Shown here in pieces: positions 6,463-16,794 of a stretch of DNA of 23,762 nucleotides; positions within the stretch are counted from its first letter, which is position 1; the number at the start of each line of letters is the position of its first letter. The stretch spans positions 1-23,762 of the forward strand of contig CAYZZW010000055.1 of the NCBI GenBank assembly GCA_964482955.1. The letters are read 5' to 3'. The notes beneath the pieces are model-generated. The model did not search any database. It saw only the letters and a list, made by a program, of their open reading frames with translations, and had not been told where the DNA came from. Position numbers and translations under genes: made by a program. This stretch comes from JAPLSN01 sp964482955 (lineage in GTDB: Bacteria > Spirochaetota > Spirochaetia > Treponematales > UBA12059).

Positions 6463-7058
6463 GCGACTCCCCCTTCGTCCGGGCCGAGCAGGAGCTCGAG
6501 CGCCTCGTTGGCTTGCATGTTCGCCGCGATGCCCACGCGCGGCGCGATGGGCGGCTCGGCGTCGGAGACTTCGCTCGACAGGTCTCCGACCATGACGAGC
6601 GTTCCCGATCTATGGACCTTCATGGCGTCGGTGCGGCCCCAGCCCGCGAGTCCGCTCGCGGCGACGACCGGAACGCGCGGCAACCGCGCGAGCATCGTCT
6701 CGATGAGCATGGCCTTTGCCTCCGCGGCGTCGAAGGCTTCGACGACGAGATCGCAATCCGCGAAAAGGCTTGCGATCGAAGCCGGGTCCAGCTTGAGCCC
6801 GTGCGCCTCGACGCGCGTGGCGGGATCGATGCGGAGGAGGTTGGCGCGGAGGGCGTCGACCTTCGGCATGCCGACCTGGTCGCGGAAATAGAACTGTCGG
6901 TCCAGATTCGACCTCGACACGACGTCGAAATCGGCGATCACGAGCGTCCCGACGCCCGCGCGCGCGAGAGCCGCCGCGCAGTTCGAGCCGAGCCCGCCGG
7001 CGCCGGCGATGCCGACGCGTCTCGTCGACAGGATCTCCCTGATCTTCTTCCGCTCCAT
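6459..7058 (-). CDS. thiF: ThiF family adenylyltransferase (short, family 2)
   Basis: E1-like enzyme that activates the C-terminus of ThiS with ATP; the adjacent thiS gene supplies the partner. The 199-residue protein has the nucleotide motif GAGGLGSN (19-26), the metal/ATP motif DFD (43-45), SNLDRQF with Asn51, Arg54 and Gln55, Lys66, and EAFDAAEAK with Asp110 in the position of the catalytic Asp of E. coli ThiF. It is shorter than classical ThiF/MoeB (about 250) and has no CxxC zinc pairs, matching the short 'family 2' ThiF known mainly from anaerobes and spirochaetes. The start ATG at 7058 has GAGGGA upstream; longer in-frame extensions are not coding because they overlap EF-G. It follows EF-G by 29 bases, so all three genes are probably one transcript. 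Confidence 0.88.
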   Translation of the reverse strand: MERKKIREILSTRRVGIAGAGGLGSNCAAALARAGVGTLVIADFDVVSRSNLDRQFYFRDQVGMPKVDALRANLLRIDPATRVEAHGLKLDPASIASLFADCDLVVEAFDAAEAKAMLIETMLARLPRVPVVAASGLAGWGRTDAMKVHRSGTLVMVGDLSSEVSDAEPPIAPRVGIAANMQANEALELLLGPDEGGVA

Positions 7059-7087
7059 GCCGTTCCCTCTCGGACGCCCCCGATGGG

Positions 7088-9121
<2,034 letters not shown>

Positions 9122-9188
9122 GGGAAGGGCTCCGTATCAGGGAAAGCGTCCGCGACGATCGCACGAAGCGCCGGGTCGGGGCTGGTCC

Positions 9189-9218
9189 ATGATACCGGAA
9201 CGGGGCTTCATTGCGCAA
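9189..9218 (-). promoter_or_regulatory. Candidate promoter of the EF-G gene
   Basis: On the minus strand, TTGCGC (9218-9213, three of six) is followed by 18 bases and TATCAT (9194-9189, five of six). A leader of about 60 bases with a Shine-Dalgarno would precede the EF-G start. Confidence 0.35.
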
Positions 9219-9231
9219 CGGGAGACGCAGC

Positions 9232-9247
9232 CCGCCCGCGCGGGCGG
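9232..9247 (-). terminator. Hairpin after rlmE, possible terminator
   Basis: CCGCCCGCGCGGGCGG is a perfect 16-base palindrome nine bases past the rlmE stop codon. No T tract follows on the minus strand, so it is not a canonical intrinsic terminator. Confidence 0.35.
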
Positions 9248-9255
9248 ATTCGCCG

Positions 9256-9849
9256 CTAGCCGGTAAAGCCGAGGCCGACGAGGTAGGTCTCGAAGCTTTC
9301 GGAGCGGCAGGCTTTCGGCTTGAAGCCGCGCGCCTCGCGGAAGCGCGTCTTGATGCGGTCGAGGAGTTCGCGTTCGCCGCCGCCGACGAAGAGCTTCGCG
9401 ACGAGCGAGCCGCCGGGGACGAGGAACTCCTCCGCGTAGGCGATGACCGCCTCGACGATGGCTTCGGAGCGGTCCGTGTCGAGCGAGCGGTTGCCGGAGG
9501 TGGCCGGGGCGGCGTCGCTCATGACGAGGTCGTACGGCCCCTTTTCGCGGAGGGCGGCCTTGGTCGCGTCGGCGTAGAGATCGCCTTGGACGAAGAAGAA
9601 GTTGTCGTAGGGCGGCGTCATGCCGAGCGGGGACAGGTCCACCGCCGACAGGAAGCCCGTCCCCTTGAGCCGCTTGAGCGCCCAGAGACTCCATGATCCC
9701 GGCGCCGCGCCGATGTCGAGCACGCGGAGTCCCGGTTTGAAGATGCGGAACTTTTCGTCGAGCTCCATGAGCTTGTAGACGGAGCGCGCCGGGTAGCCTT
9801 CGGTTTTCGCCTTTTTAGCCCAAAAATCGGGCTTTTCATAACTCGACAT
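9256..9849 (-). CDS. rlmE: 23S rRNA 2'-O-methyltransferase RlmE (FtsJ/RrmJ)
   Basis: SAM-dependent methyltransferase that modifies the 2'-OH of a uridine in the A-loop of 23S rRNA during late 50S assembly (U2552 in E. coli). The 197-residue protein carries the catalytic K-D-K-E tetrad: Lys26 in ARSVYKL, Asp112 in VMSDAAP, Lys152 in LVAKLF, and Glu187 in SFETYLV. The SAM motif DIGAAPGSWS (45-54) and the substrate motif NRSLDTDRS are present. Start choice: ATG at 9849 has GAGG five bases upstream and gives the family-like N-terminus MSSYEKPDFWAKKAKTEGYP; the longer in-frame start at 9930 would add 27 residues encoded by the spacer repeat. It lies between the EF-G gene and the two-component operon, separated from each by about 130 bases, so it is probably its own unit. 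Confidence 0.93.
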   Translation of the reverse strand: MSSYEKPDFWAKKAKTEGYPARSVYKLMELDEKFRIFKPGLRVLDIGAAPGSWSLWALKRLKGTGFLSAVDLSPLGMTPPYDNFFFVQGDLYADATKAALREKGPYDLVMSDAAPATSGNRSLDTDRSEAIVEAVIAYAEEFLVPGGSLVAKLFVGGGERELLDRIKTRFREARGFKPKACRSESFETYLVGLGFTG

Positions 9850-9854
9850 GGGGT

Positions 9855-9890
9855 CCTCGCAAAGGAAATCGCCGCAAAGCCACGGAAGGG
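9855..9890. repeat. Degenerate CGTGGCTTTGCGG-type repeat upstream of rlmE
   Basis: On the minus strand this reads CCCTTCCGTGGCTTTGCGG and then CGATTTCCTTTGCGAGG. It shares the CCTTCnGTGG core with the arrays at 1942 and 5777 and again lies directly before a start codon; its end supplies the Shine-Dalgarno GAGG of rlmE. Confidence 0.45.
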
Positions 9891-9981
9891 CGAATGGACG
9901 TGAAGGGGAGAATATAGGAAATCGGGTCAAAAGGGAATACGCGGCGGGGATGGCGATCCTTCGGACGGTGGCCGGCGGGGT

Positions 9982-10665
9982 TCACGGATGGAAGCGGTAG
10001 CCCATGCCCCAGACGGTTTCGACGAACTGCGGCTCGGACGCGTCGTCCTCGAGCTTTTCGCGGAGACGCCGCACGTGCACCGTGATCGTGGATTCGTCGC
10101 CGTAATAGTCGGCGCCGCGCACCTTCGCGAAGATCTCCTCGCGCTTGTAGACGCGGCCGGGCGAGGAGGCGAGGAGCTCGACGATGCCGTACTCGGTGGC
10201 CGTCAGGGGCACGGGTTCGCCGTCCTTCGTGACGACGCGCATGACCGGATCGACGCACACGCGTCCGCCCGAGGGGCCCTGAACCGCGGCGGTGCCGGAC
10301 AGGCGCACGTAGCGCGCGTGGTGGGCCTTGATCCGCGCGACGAGTTCGGCGGGGCTGAACGGCTTCTGGACGTAGTCGTCCACTCCGATGCCGAGCGCGC
10401 GGATCTTGTCTTCGTCGCCGTTCCGCGCGGACACGACGATCACCGGGCGCTGGATCGCCTCGCGGACGCGGCGGCAGATCTCGAAGCCGTCGGTGCCGGG
10501 CAGCATCAGGTCGACGACGAGGACGTCCCAGTCTCCCGCGAGCGCCGCGGCGAGCCCTGCCGTCCCGTCGGTTTCGATGGTCGCCTCGAAGCCGGCCAGG
10601 CTGGCGTAGTCGCGCTCGAGCTCGGCGATCTGCCGGTCGTCTTCCACGATGAGCACGCGGTTCAC
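9982..10665 (-). CDS. Response regulator, OmpR/PhoB family
   Basis: Cytoplasmic transcription regulator of 227 residues and partner of the histidine kinase encoded just upstream. The receiver domain (about 1-118) has the acidic pocket Glu8-Asp9-Asp10, the phosphorylation site Asp52 in VVDLMLPGTDG, Ser79 and Lys101 in QKPF. The C-terminal winged-helix domain is recognised by LTATEYGIVELLASSPGRVY and the recognition-helix region TVHVRRLREKL, ending VWGMGYRF. The start codon is GTG at 10665, overlapping the kinase stop by four bases (GTGA), with a strong AAAGGAGG upstream. It is the last gene of a six-gene operon and probably controls the exporter genes ahead of it, though no binding site could be identified. 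Confidence 0.95.
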   Translation of the reverse strand: MNRVLIVEDDRQIAELERDYASLAGFEATIETDGTAGLAAALAGDWDVLVVDLMLPGTDGFEICRRVREAIQRPVIVVSARNGDEDKIRALGIGVDDYVQKPFSPAELVARIKAHHARYVRLSGTAAVQGPSGGRVCVDPVMRVVTKDGEPVPLTATEYGIVELLASSPGRVYKREEIFAKVRGADYYGDESTITVHVRRLREKLEDDASEPQFVETVWGMGYRFHP

Positions 10666-12185
10666 GCCGTGCCTCCTTTCGATTCCGGGACGGCCGCGAG
10701 CGGCAGCGTCATCGTCACGAGCGCGCCGCCCACCGCGGCGCGGCCGAGGGCGAGCGATCCGCCCGCCGCCTCCGCGATCTCCCGCGCGATGGCGAGCCCG
10801 AGTCCGCCGTGACCGCCTGAGCGCGCGGGATCGCCCCGGTAAAAGCGTTCGGTGCCCATGGCCAGTTCCTCGTCGGTGAATCCGCGACCGTCGTCGGCGA
10901 ACGAGACCGTCGCGAATCCGCCGTCGACGCCGAGGCCGACGCGGACCGAGACCGGGCTGCGTCCGGCGTGATGCACGGAGTTCCCGACGACGTTCTCGAC
11001 GGCGCGGCGCAGCGTGGCCGGATCCGCCCGCACCGAGGCCGGAGTTCCCGCGAGGGCGTCGCCCGAGATCCGGAGGACTTCGGGTCCGTGGGCGAGCGCG
11101 AGCTCCTCGACGCCGGCCTCGAGGAAAGCCCGCAGGTCGAACTCGACGGCGGAGCGCCGGTCGTGCCGGCTTTCCAGCGTCGAGAGGAGGAAGATTTCCT
11201 CTATCATGCGATCGAGCTGGGCGGCCCGGTCGCGGAGCACGTCGAGGTAGCGCCGCCGCTTTTCGGGCGTGTCGGCCACGCCGTCGGCCAGCCCGTCGGC
11301 GTAGCCCTTGATCGCGGCGACCGGGGTGCGGAGGTCGTGGGACAGGTTGGCGATGAGTTCGCGGCGTCCTCGCTCCATCGCCTGTTCGCGTCCGCGGGCC
11401 TCGGCGAGGGACGAGCGCATCGAGTCGAAAGCCGTGAAGACCGGATCGAGCTCCCGCACGCCGGGCGCGCGCACGCCCTGCCCGAAATCGCCTGAGCCGA
11501 GCGCGTGGGCGGCCCGCTCGAGATCGCGGAGCGGCTTCGTGAGCCGCGCGATGAAGAAGATCCCGAGCCCGCCGTCGAGCGCGACGAGGCCGGCGATGGC
11601 GAGCAGGACCAGCTGGCGGGAAAACGGCGGCGCTTGCGGCCGCGGCTTCCGGGGCGCCATGAGGAGGAAGAGCGACGCGCGCTCGCCGTCCCGGGTCAGG
11701 AAGTCGGTGTGGCTCAGCACGTCGTGGCGGCCGCGGTCCGGATCGGGCGGCGGCTGGTCCGGATCGGCCAACGCGCCGAAGGGCGGCAGCCGGTCCAGCC
11801 GCCCGGGATCGACGGAACCGAAGACGCGTACGGGGGACGATCCGACGCGGAGCGCCGCGCCGAGTCCCTCGCTGCGCGCGACGAGCGATTCGACGAAGGC
11901 CGGGTCGACGAGCCTCCCGACGTCCTCGATGAGCGCCATGTTGATCCTGCGCTCCGCCGCCTGGACTTCGCGCGCGATGCGCGACACCGGCGAAGGGGGC
12001 TTGAGCATGCGCGTGAGCGCGTTGTCGTCGCCTCGGTAATAGCCGTAGATCGCGGATTCGAAGACGGCGAAGAGGACGATCGGCGCGAGCGCGAGGGTCG
12101 CCGTGACGATCGCCGCGGTCGCGATCATGGACCGTGAACGGCTCCGGGTCCGGTTTCGGGCCCGCGGTTCCGACGGCGCCTTCAT
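10662..12185 (-). CDS. Sensor histidine kinase, HAMP type
   Basis: Membrane sensor of 507 residues. An Arg-rich cytoplasmic N-terminus is followed by a membrane segment at about 20-43, an extracytoplasmic sensor region of about 145 residues without a recognisable fold, a second membrane segment at about 191-213, a HAMP linker (about 214-262), the HisKA dimerisation domain with phosphorylated His283 in NLSHDLRTP, and the ATPase domain. The latter shows the N box around ENVVGNSVHH (397-406), DDGRG (431-435) and GGHGGLGLAI (457-466). All catalytic motifs look functional. Start choice: ATG at 12185 overlaps the permease stop codon by four bases (ATGA); in-frame upstream sequence lies within the permease gene. 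Sitting between exporter permease and response regulator, it probably senses the exporter's substrate or envelope stress. The periplasmic part contains a Pro/Asp-rich stretch (138-152). Confidence 0.93.
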   Translation of the reverse strand: MKAPSEPRARNRTRSRSRSMIATAAIVTATLALAPIVLFAVFESAIYGYYRGDDNALTRMLKPPSPVSRIAREVQAAERRINMALIEDVGRLVDPAFVESLVARSEGLGAALRVGSSPVRVFGSVDPGRLDRLPPFGALADPDQPPPDPDRGRHDVLSHTDFLTRDGERASLFLLMAPRKPRPQAPPFSRQLVLLAIAGLVALDGGLGIFFIARLTKPLRDLERAAHALGSGDFGQGVRAPGVRELDPVFTAFDSMRSSLAEARGREQAMERGRRELIANLSHDLRTPVAAIKGYADGLADGVADTPEKRRRYLDVLRDRAAQLDRMIEEIFLLSTLESRHDRRSAVEFDLRAFLEAGVEELALAHGPEVLRISGDALAGTPASVRADPATLRRAVENVVGNSVHHAGRSPVSVRVGLGVDGGFATVSFADDGRGFTDEELAMGTERFYRGDPARSGGHGGLGLAIAREIAEAAGGSLALGRAAVGGALVTMTLPLAAVPESKGGTA

Positions 12186-13372
12186 TCGTAAGCCAGCGCG
12201 ATGACGGGATCGAGCTTGGCCGCCCGCGACGCGGGGTAGAGGCCGAAGAAGACGCCTGTGCCCGCCGCGACGAAGAGCGACAGCGCGATGGCTCCCGGCG
12301 ACACGGAGAAGGTCCATTTCATGACCGCGGTCGCGATTCCGCTGATGGCCAGGCCGAGTCCGACGCCGAGCGCCCCGCCCGTCGCGGTGAGCGCGACCGC
12401 CTCCACGAGGAACTGCGCGCGGATGGCGTTCGGCGTCGCCCCCAGGGCTTTCCGCACGCCGATCTCCTTCGTGCGTTCGGTGACGGAGACGAGCATGATG
12501 TTCATGATGCCGATGCCGCCGACGAGGAGGCTCACCGCCGCGATGCCGGTCAGGAAGGCGGAGAGGGTTTCGGTGACGCCGGACATGGTCTCGGCGATCG
12601 TCGACGGACTCATGACCCGGACCGCCGTGGAGCTGCCGGTGCGCGCGGCGAAGAAGGACTCGACCCGCTTCGACGTCTCGATGACGTCGCGCTTCGTGTC
12701 GGCGTGGAGGATGTAGCTGCCCACGCGGGCGGACTTGACGATGCGGGTCAGGTAGGTGGTGCGGGGCACGAACAGCGTCGAGTCGAAGTTGACGCCCATC
12801 GAGGAGGTTTTCGCCGCGAGCACGCCGACGACGCGCACGATCTGCGGCGCCTCGCCGAGCAGACGCACCGTCTTGCCGACCGCCCCGCCGTCCGGGAACA
12901 GGGTCTCCGCCAGTTCGCTGCCGAGGACGCCCACGGGCGCGCGCCCGTCCATGTCCGCCTTGGCGATGAAGCGGCCTTCGGACGTCTCGAGCGAGTAGAT
13001 GTCCGTGAACTCCGGCGACGCGGTGGCGACGCTGTCGCTCGCGTCGTTCGCCCCGGCGCGCATCGGGAACGAACGCGAATCGTAGGCGACGGCGCCGACT
13101 ATGCCGTCGATGGCCGCGAGTTCGCCGGTCAATTCTTCCTTGAAAAGACGTTGGACTTCGGCGCCGGCGTTGCGCCCGGCCGAGACGAAGATGGTCTGGA
13201 GGCCCGCCTGCGCGATGCGTCCCTTGATGTTCGCGGCGGCGCTCTGCCCGAGGGCGGTGATCGCCACGACGCTCGCGACGCCGATCACGATGCCCGTGAC
13301 CGACAGCAGGGTCCTGAGCTTGTTCCCGCCGAAGCTCTGGCGCGCGCTCCGGACGTTTTCGAGCAGCATCAT
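12182..13372 (-). CDS. ABC exporter permease, MacB/FtsX family
   Basis: Inner-membrane subunit of a mechanotransmitting (type VII) ABC exporter, 396 residues, within the range of single-permease MacB-like proteins. The N-terminal membrane helix (LLSVTGIVIGVASVVAITAL) is followed by a large periplasmic MacB_PCD domain (about 45-275) and three C-terminal helices. The segment SVTERTKEIGVRKALGAT after the second helix is the family signature, and the protein ends AAKLDPVIALAYE. The start ATG at 13372 overlaps the ATPase stop by four bases (ATGA) and has GGAGG seven bases upstream. The partner ATPase, adaptor and outer-membrane channel genes precede it in order, so the full tripartite pump is encoded here. 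Substrate is unknown; antibiotics, peptides or lipids are possible. Confidence 0.94.
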   Translation of the reverse strand: MMLLENVRSARQSFGGNKLRTLLSVTGIVIGVASVVAITALGQSAAANIKGRIAQAGLQTIFVSAGRNAGAEVQRLFKEELTGELAAIDGIVGAVAYDSRSFPMRAGANDASDSVATASPEFTDIYSLETSEGRFIAKADMDGRAPVGVLGSELAETLFPDGGAVGKTVRLLGEAPQIVRVVGVLAAKTSSMGVNFDSTLFVPRTTYLTRIVKSARVGSYILHADTKRDVIETSKRVESFFAARTGSSTAVRVMSPSTIAETMSGVTETLSAFLTGIAAVSLLVGGIGIMNIMLVSVTERTKEIGVRKALGATPNAIRAQFLVEAVALTATGGALGVGLGLAISGIATAVMKWTFSVSPGAIALSLFVAAGTGVFFGLYPASRAAKLDPVIALAYE

Positions 13373-14085
13373 GCCACTTCCTCCAGGAGACCGTCCTTGA
13401 TCCGGACGAAGCGCTGGCAGAGCGCCGCGATCCCAGGATCGTGCGTGACGAGGATAACCGTCGTGCCCCGGTCGTTGATCGAATGGAAGGTCTCGATGAT
13501 CGCCTTGCCGGTCACGCTGTCGAGCGCGCCCGTCGGCTCGTCGGCCAGCAGGATGGACGGCTCGTTCGACAGCGAGCGGGCGATGGCCGCGCGCTGTCGC
13601 TGGCCGCCGGAAAGCTGGTTGGGCGTGTGCGCGAGCCGGTCGCCGAGCCCCACGGACTCGAGCAGCTCCGCCGCGCGCTCGTTCCGCTTGCGGACGGGCA
13701 CGCCCGCGTACATGAGCGGCAGCGCCACGTTTTCGAGGATGGTGAGGCGCGGGAGGAGATTGAAGCTCTGGAAGACGAAGCCGATGTTGCGGTTCCGTAC
13801 CGTCGCGAGCCTGGCCTCGCCGAGACGGCTCACGTCCTCGCCGTCGATCTCGACGCTGCCCGCGGTGGGCGAATCGAGGCAGCCGATGATGTGCATGAGG
13901 GTCGACTTGCCCGAGCCGGACGGTCCCATGATGGCGATCATCTCGCCGCGCAGGATGTCCAGGTCGACGCCGCGGAGCGCGTGCACCTTTTCGTCGCCGA
14001 CTTCGTAGATGCGCTCGAGCGACCGGACCCGCACCACCACGTCGGGCTTTCCGCCGCCGTCGGCGCGGACGTCGCCGCCCGTCAC
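13369..14085 (-). CDS. ABC exporter ATP-binding protein, MacB/LolD type
   Basis: Cytoplasmic ATPase of the exporter, 238 residues. Motifs: Walker A GPSGSGKS (54-61), Q-loop Gln106 in VFQSFNLLPRLT, signature LSGGQ (158-162), Walker B LLADEPTGALD with Asp182-Glu183, and switch His215 in VTHD. The ADEPTGALD string and the sequence after the Q-loop are diagnostic for the MacB/LolD/FtsE group. The first 18 residues are a variable Gly/Asp-rich extension. The start codon is GTG at 14085, overlapping the adaptor stop codon by four bases (GTGA), with GGAGG six bases upstream. Confidence 0.95.
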   Translation of the reverse strand: MTGGDVRADGGGKPDVVVRVRSLERIYEVGDEKVHALRGVDLDILRGEMIAIMGPSGSGKSTLMHIIGCLDSPTAGSVEIDGEDVSRLGEARLATVRNRNIGFVFQSFNLLPRLTILENVALPLMYAGVPVRKRNERAAELLESVGLGDRLAHTPNQLSGGQRQRAAIARSLSNEPSILLADEPTGALDSVTGKAIIETFHSINDRGTTVILVTHDPGIAALCQRFVRIKDGLLEEVA

Positions 14086-15272
14086 GGATTGCCTCCTCGG
14101 TTCGTCGACCCGGAGGCTCCCTGGGGCCTGCCCGTTTCGCCCGGCGGCGGGCCGCCCGGTCCCATCAGCATGAAGTTCGCGCCGTTCCGATTGTTCGAAT
14201 TCCCCGTAGACTTGCGGACGAGCACGACGTCGCCTTCGGCCAGCCCGGACACGATTTCCCAGGAACCGTCGGCGAGCTGCGTCGCCTCGATGGTCTTCGG
14301 CTTGATCGTGCCGTCGGCCGCCTTCGTGAACACCATCTGTCCGCGCGGCGTCGACGTCACCGCCGCTTTCGGCACGGAGAGGATCTCGCGCGCCGCCGAC
14401 GCGATGATGCGGGCGGAAAAGCTGTACGCGGGAAGGAGCTCGGCGGGGGGATTCTCGATCCGCGCCTCGACGTCGAACACCGCGAGCCCCTGCGAGGTCA
14501 CGCGCCCTTCCGGCGGGATCGAGGACACGCGCCCTTCGTATTCCTTGTCGCCCAGCGCGTCGATCGAGAAGAAGGTCTTCTGCCCGACCTTGACGGCGGG
14601 CAGGTCGATCTCGTCGATCTCGAGCACCGCGACGAGCGAACTGCGGTCGATCACGCGGAGCGCGGCGGTCGAGGCGCCGACCGAATCCCCGACGGAGACG
14701 TTGACCGCGCTCACGACGCCCGCGTAGGGCGCGAGGAGCGTCGCTTTCGACAGCTGGGTCCGCTTCAAGCCGAGTTCGAGCGCGAGGAGTTCGGCGTCCT
14801 TCCTGTTGCCGGAGATCTCGGCCTTGCGGAGCTGGTTTTCGACGTTGGCGAGCTGGTAGCGGAGCTCCGCGTCGTCGAGCCGGGCGAGCGCCTGGCCCGT
14901 CGCGACCCGGGCGCCCGCCGCGACGCCCACCGACGCCACGGTGCCCGCGATGGGAAATGAGAGGTCGGTGGCGCGGGCGGGCTCGAGGTTGCCGGACGCC
15001 TCGATCACGGTCTGGTCGGTGGTTTTCGTCACCTTCACCTCGTCGAAATCCGAGGCTTTCAGGTCGGCGTATCGGGCGTTCGCCTGGGCTGCGCCCTGGT
15101 TGGGGCGATCCGTCGCCGGACCTGCTTGATTCGACGCGGATGCGGAGCCTGACGATTTCGCCGTCGCGCCGCCGCGCAGGCGGGGAACGATGACGACCGC
15201 GGCGACGGCGGCGAAGGCTAGTGCCGCGGCGACGATGACGGCCGTGCGGACGAGTTTGGGCGATGGTTTCAT
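14082..15272 (-). CDS. Periplasmic adaptor (HlyD/MacA-like membrane fusion protein)
   Basis: Links the inner-membrane exporter to the outer-membrane channel; 396 residues. A single N-terminal membrane anchor (about 9-30) is followed by a Ser/Ala/Gln-rich linker, then a barrel-sandwich (lipoyl-like) half-motif SFPIAGTVASVGVAAGARV, an alpha-hairpin (ELRYQLANVENQLRKAEI onward), the second lipoyl half LLAPYAGVVSAVNVSVGD, a beta-barrel and a membrane-proximal domain. The alpha-hairpin is short compared with MacA. The C-terminus is unusual: a low-complexity tail rich in Asn, Gly and Pro (about 358-396) after the last beta domain. Start choice: ATG at 15272 overlaps the channel gene stop by four bases (ATGA), with GGAGG six bases upstream; upstream in-frame sequence belongs to the channel gene in another frame. 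Confidence 0.93.
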   Translation of the reverse strand: MKPSPKLVRTAVIVAAALAFAAVAAVVIVPRLRGGATAKSSGSASASNQAGPATDRPNQGAAQANARYADLKASDFDEVKVTKTTDQTVIEASGNLEPARATDLSFPIAGTVASVGVAAGARVATGQALARLDDAELRYQLANVENQLRKAEISGNRKDAELLALELGLKRTQLSKATLLAPYAGVVSAVNVSVGDSVGASTAALRVIDRSSLVAVLEIDEIDLPAVKVGQKTFFSIDALGDKEYEGRVSSIPPEGRVTSQGLAVFDVEARIENPPAELLPAYSFSARIIASAAREILSVPKAAVTSTPRGQMVFTKAADGTIKPKTIEATQLADGSWEIVSGLAEGDVVLVRKSTGNSNNRNGANFMLMGPGGPPPGETGRPQGASGSTNRGGNP

Positions 15273-16684
15273 TTGGATCCTCCGGGGGCGATGAGCGAGG
15301 CGTTGACCGTTTCGGCGAAGACGAGCCTGGACCAGGCGAGAGCTGAGACCGTCCGCGCGTTCGAGTCGAGTTTTTCCCGGGCCGTCGCGACGTCCCGGTC
15401 GGAACCGAAGCCCGCGTTCCGCGCGGCTACGGTTTCGGCAAAGGCGGCTTCGGCCGCCAGCCGTTCGGCTTCGGCGATTTCCGAATCGGTTTCGAGCGAT
15501 CGGGCCTGTTCGATCCACCCCGCGATCGTCGCGACGGCGTCGGACCGGGCGTTCGCCCACGCCGCTTCCGCGTCGGCCAGGTCCGCGGCGGTGGCCGCGT
15601 CTTCCGAGCGCCGGTCGGACGCCCGTTCTGGTTTCCACGACAGCGACAGCGTCAGGAAGGGGTACCCGTCCGCCAGGTCCGACCAGCCGCCGCCGACCGA
15701 CGCGCTGAAATCGCCCCGCGATCCGGACAAGGCCCCCGAATACTCGTTGGCGTTCCCGGTCGGCGCGTTCGTCTTGACCGATCGCAGGGCGCCCGACACC
15801 GACAGGGACAGGCGGTCGCGGTCGTCTACCGCCCGCGCGGTCGCGCGTTCCACTTCCAGCGCCGCGGCCGCGTCGGAAACCGCGATCAGGTCTTCCGGCT
15901 TCAACGACGCGGGATCGGGAAAGGGGGCCGGAGCCGGTGGCGCGGGCGGTGACGGGCCCACGAAGCCGGTCTTGAGTTCGACCGCGGCGACCCGGAGCTC
16001 CGCGATCCGCGCGGCCGACGCGAGCCGGGCTTGCGCGGACCGGACCGCGGTTTCGAGCGCGAGCAATGCCGCGCTGCCGTCCCGGTACGAGCCGAGGGCT
16101 TTTGCGTCCGCGAGCTTCGCGTTCGCGTCCGACAGCGCGTATTCGGCTTGGGCTTTCGACTGCACGGCCGTCGTCCACGCCTTCAGGGCTTCCAACGTCT
16201 CGGTCTTCAGCCGCGCGCGCTTCGTTTCCAGCGCGCGCTCGGCGTTTTGAAGCTCGAGTCGGGCCGAGAGGAGGTCCACACGCGCCGGGGCCAGGCCCAG
16301 GAGGTCGTCGAGCGGCTGGACGACGGCGATCGACGGGGCGGTTTCGACGGGGGATCCCGAGGCGGCGTCGATGCCGACGCTGGCCGTCACCGACGTGCCC
16401 AGGGGACGGGCGAGTCCGATCGAAGCTTCGGGCGCCAGCGAGTAGGCGGTTCCGGTTTCGAGGAATGACGCACGGACGTCGCCCGTGCCGGCCGAAACGA
16501 GGATCGGATCGGGGCGTTCGAGGGCCGCGAGGCGGGCGGCCGCTCCCTCGACCCGGGCGCCGGCCGCGGCCAGGTCGGCGCTCCGCGCCCAGGCGCCCGT
16601 CACGTAATCGTCGACGGTTTGGGCGGCCGCCGGGGAGGCCGCCAACGCGGCGGCGAAGACCAGGATTCGTGCGGTTCCGTTCAT
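15269..16684 (-). CDS. TolC-like outer-membrane efflux protein
   Basis: Probable outer-membrane/periplasmic channel of the exporter, 471 residues. A signal peptide (1-21, ending ASPAAAQ) precedes a long Ala/Glu/Arg/Leu-rich helical protein, with two regions of heptad-like helices (about 140-240 and 375-460) separated by a strand-rich segment (SLSVSGALRS; GGGWSDLADGYPFLTLSLSW). This matches the repeated arrangement of the OEP/TolC fold. A Pro/Ala-rich insert (GPSPPAPPAPAPFPDP) interrupts the middle. Identity rests on architecture and on being first in an operon with adaptor, ATPase and permease. The start at 16684 gives a proper signal peptide but has no Shine-Dalgarno; a TACACT hexamer ends seven bases upstream, so the mRNA may be leaderless. 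Confidence 0.85.
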   Translation of the reverse strand: MNGTARILVFAAALAASPAAAQTVDDYVTGAWARSADLAAAGARVEGAAARLAALERPDPILVSAGTGDVRASFLETGTAYSLAPEASIGLARPLGTSVTASVGIDAASGSPVETAPSIAVVQPLDDLLGLAPARVDLLSARLELQNAERALETKRARLKTETLEALKAWTTAVQSKAQAEYALSDANAKLADAKALGSYRDGSAALLALETAVRSAQARLASAARIAELRVAAVELKTGFVGPSPPAPPAPAPFPDPASLKPEDLIAVSDAAAALEVERATARAVDDRDRLSLSVSGALRSVKTNAPTGNANEYSGALSGSRGDFSASVGGGWSDLADGYPFLTLSLSWKPERASDRRSEDAATAADLADAEAAWANARSDAVATIAGWIEQARSLETDSEIAEAERLAAEAAFAETVAARNAGFGSDRDVATAREKLDSNARTVSALAWSRLVFAETVNASLIAPGGSK

Positions 16685-16691
16685 GTGATGG

Positions 16692-16697
16692 AGTGTA
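16692..16697 (-). promoter_or_regulatory. Putative -10 box of the exporter operon
   Basis: On the minus strand, TACACT ends seven bases before the ATG of the channel gene. No convincing -35 hexamer is seen at 16-18 bases. It lies in an overlapping GTGTACAC palindrome (16693-16700). If used, it would give an essentially leaderless transcript for the six-gene operon. Confidence 0.35.
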
Positions 16698-16758
16698 CAC
16701 GCCCGTCATGAAAAATGGCTTCTCTTTTCCTGTCTTTTTCCTTACGGCGGGCCGAGGG

Positions 16759-16786
16759 TCGACCCGGCCGGAAAAATCCATATACT
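16759..16786 (+). promoter_or_regulatory. Putative promoter of the bifunctional nuclease gene
   Basis: TCGACC (16759-16764, four of six) is followed by 16 bases and TATACT (16781-16786, five of six). The start codon at 16795 is eight bases after the -10 hexamer, again suggesting a near-leaderless mRNA. Confidence 0.45.
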
Positions 16787-16794
16787 GGTGGGGG

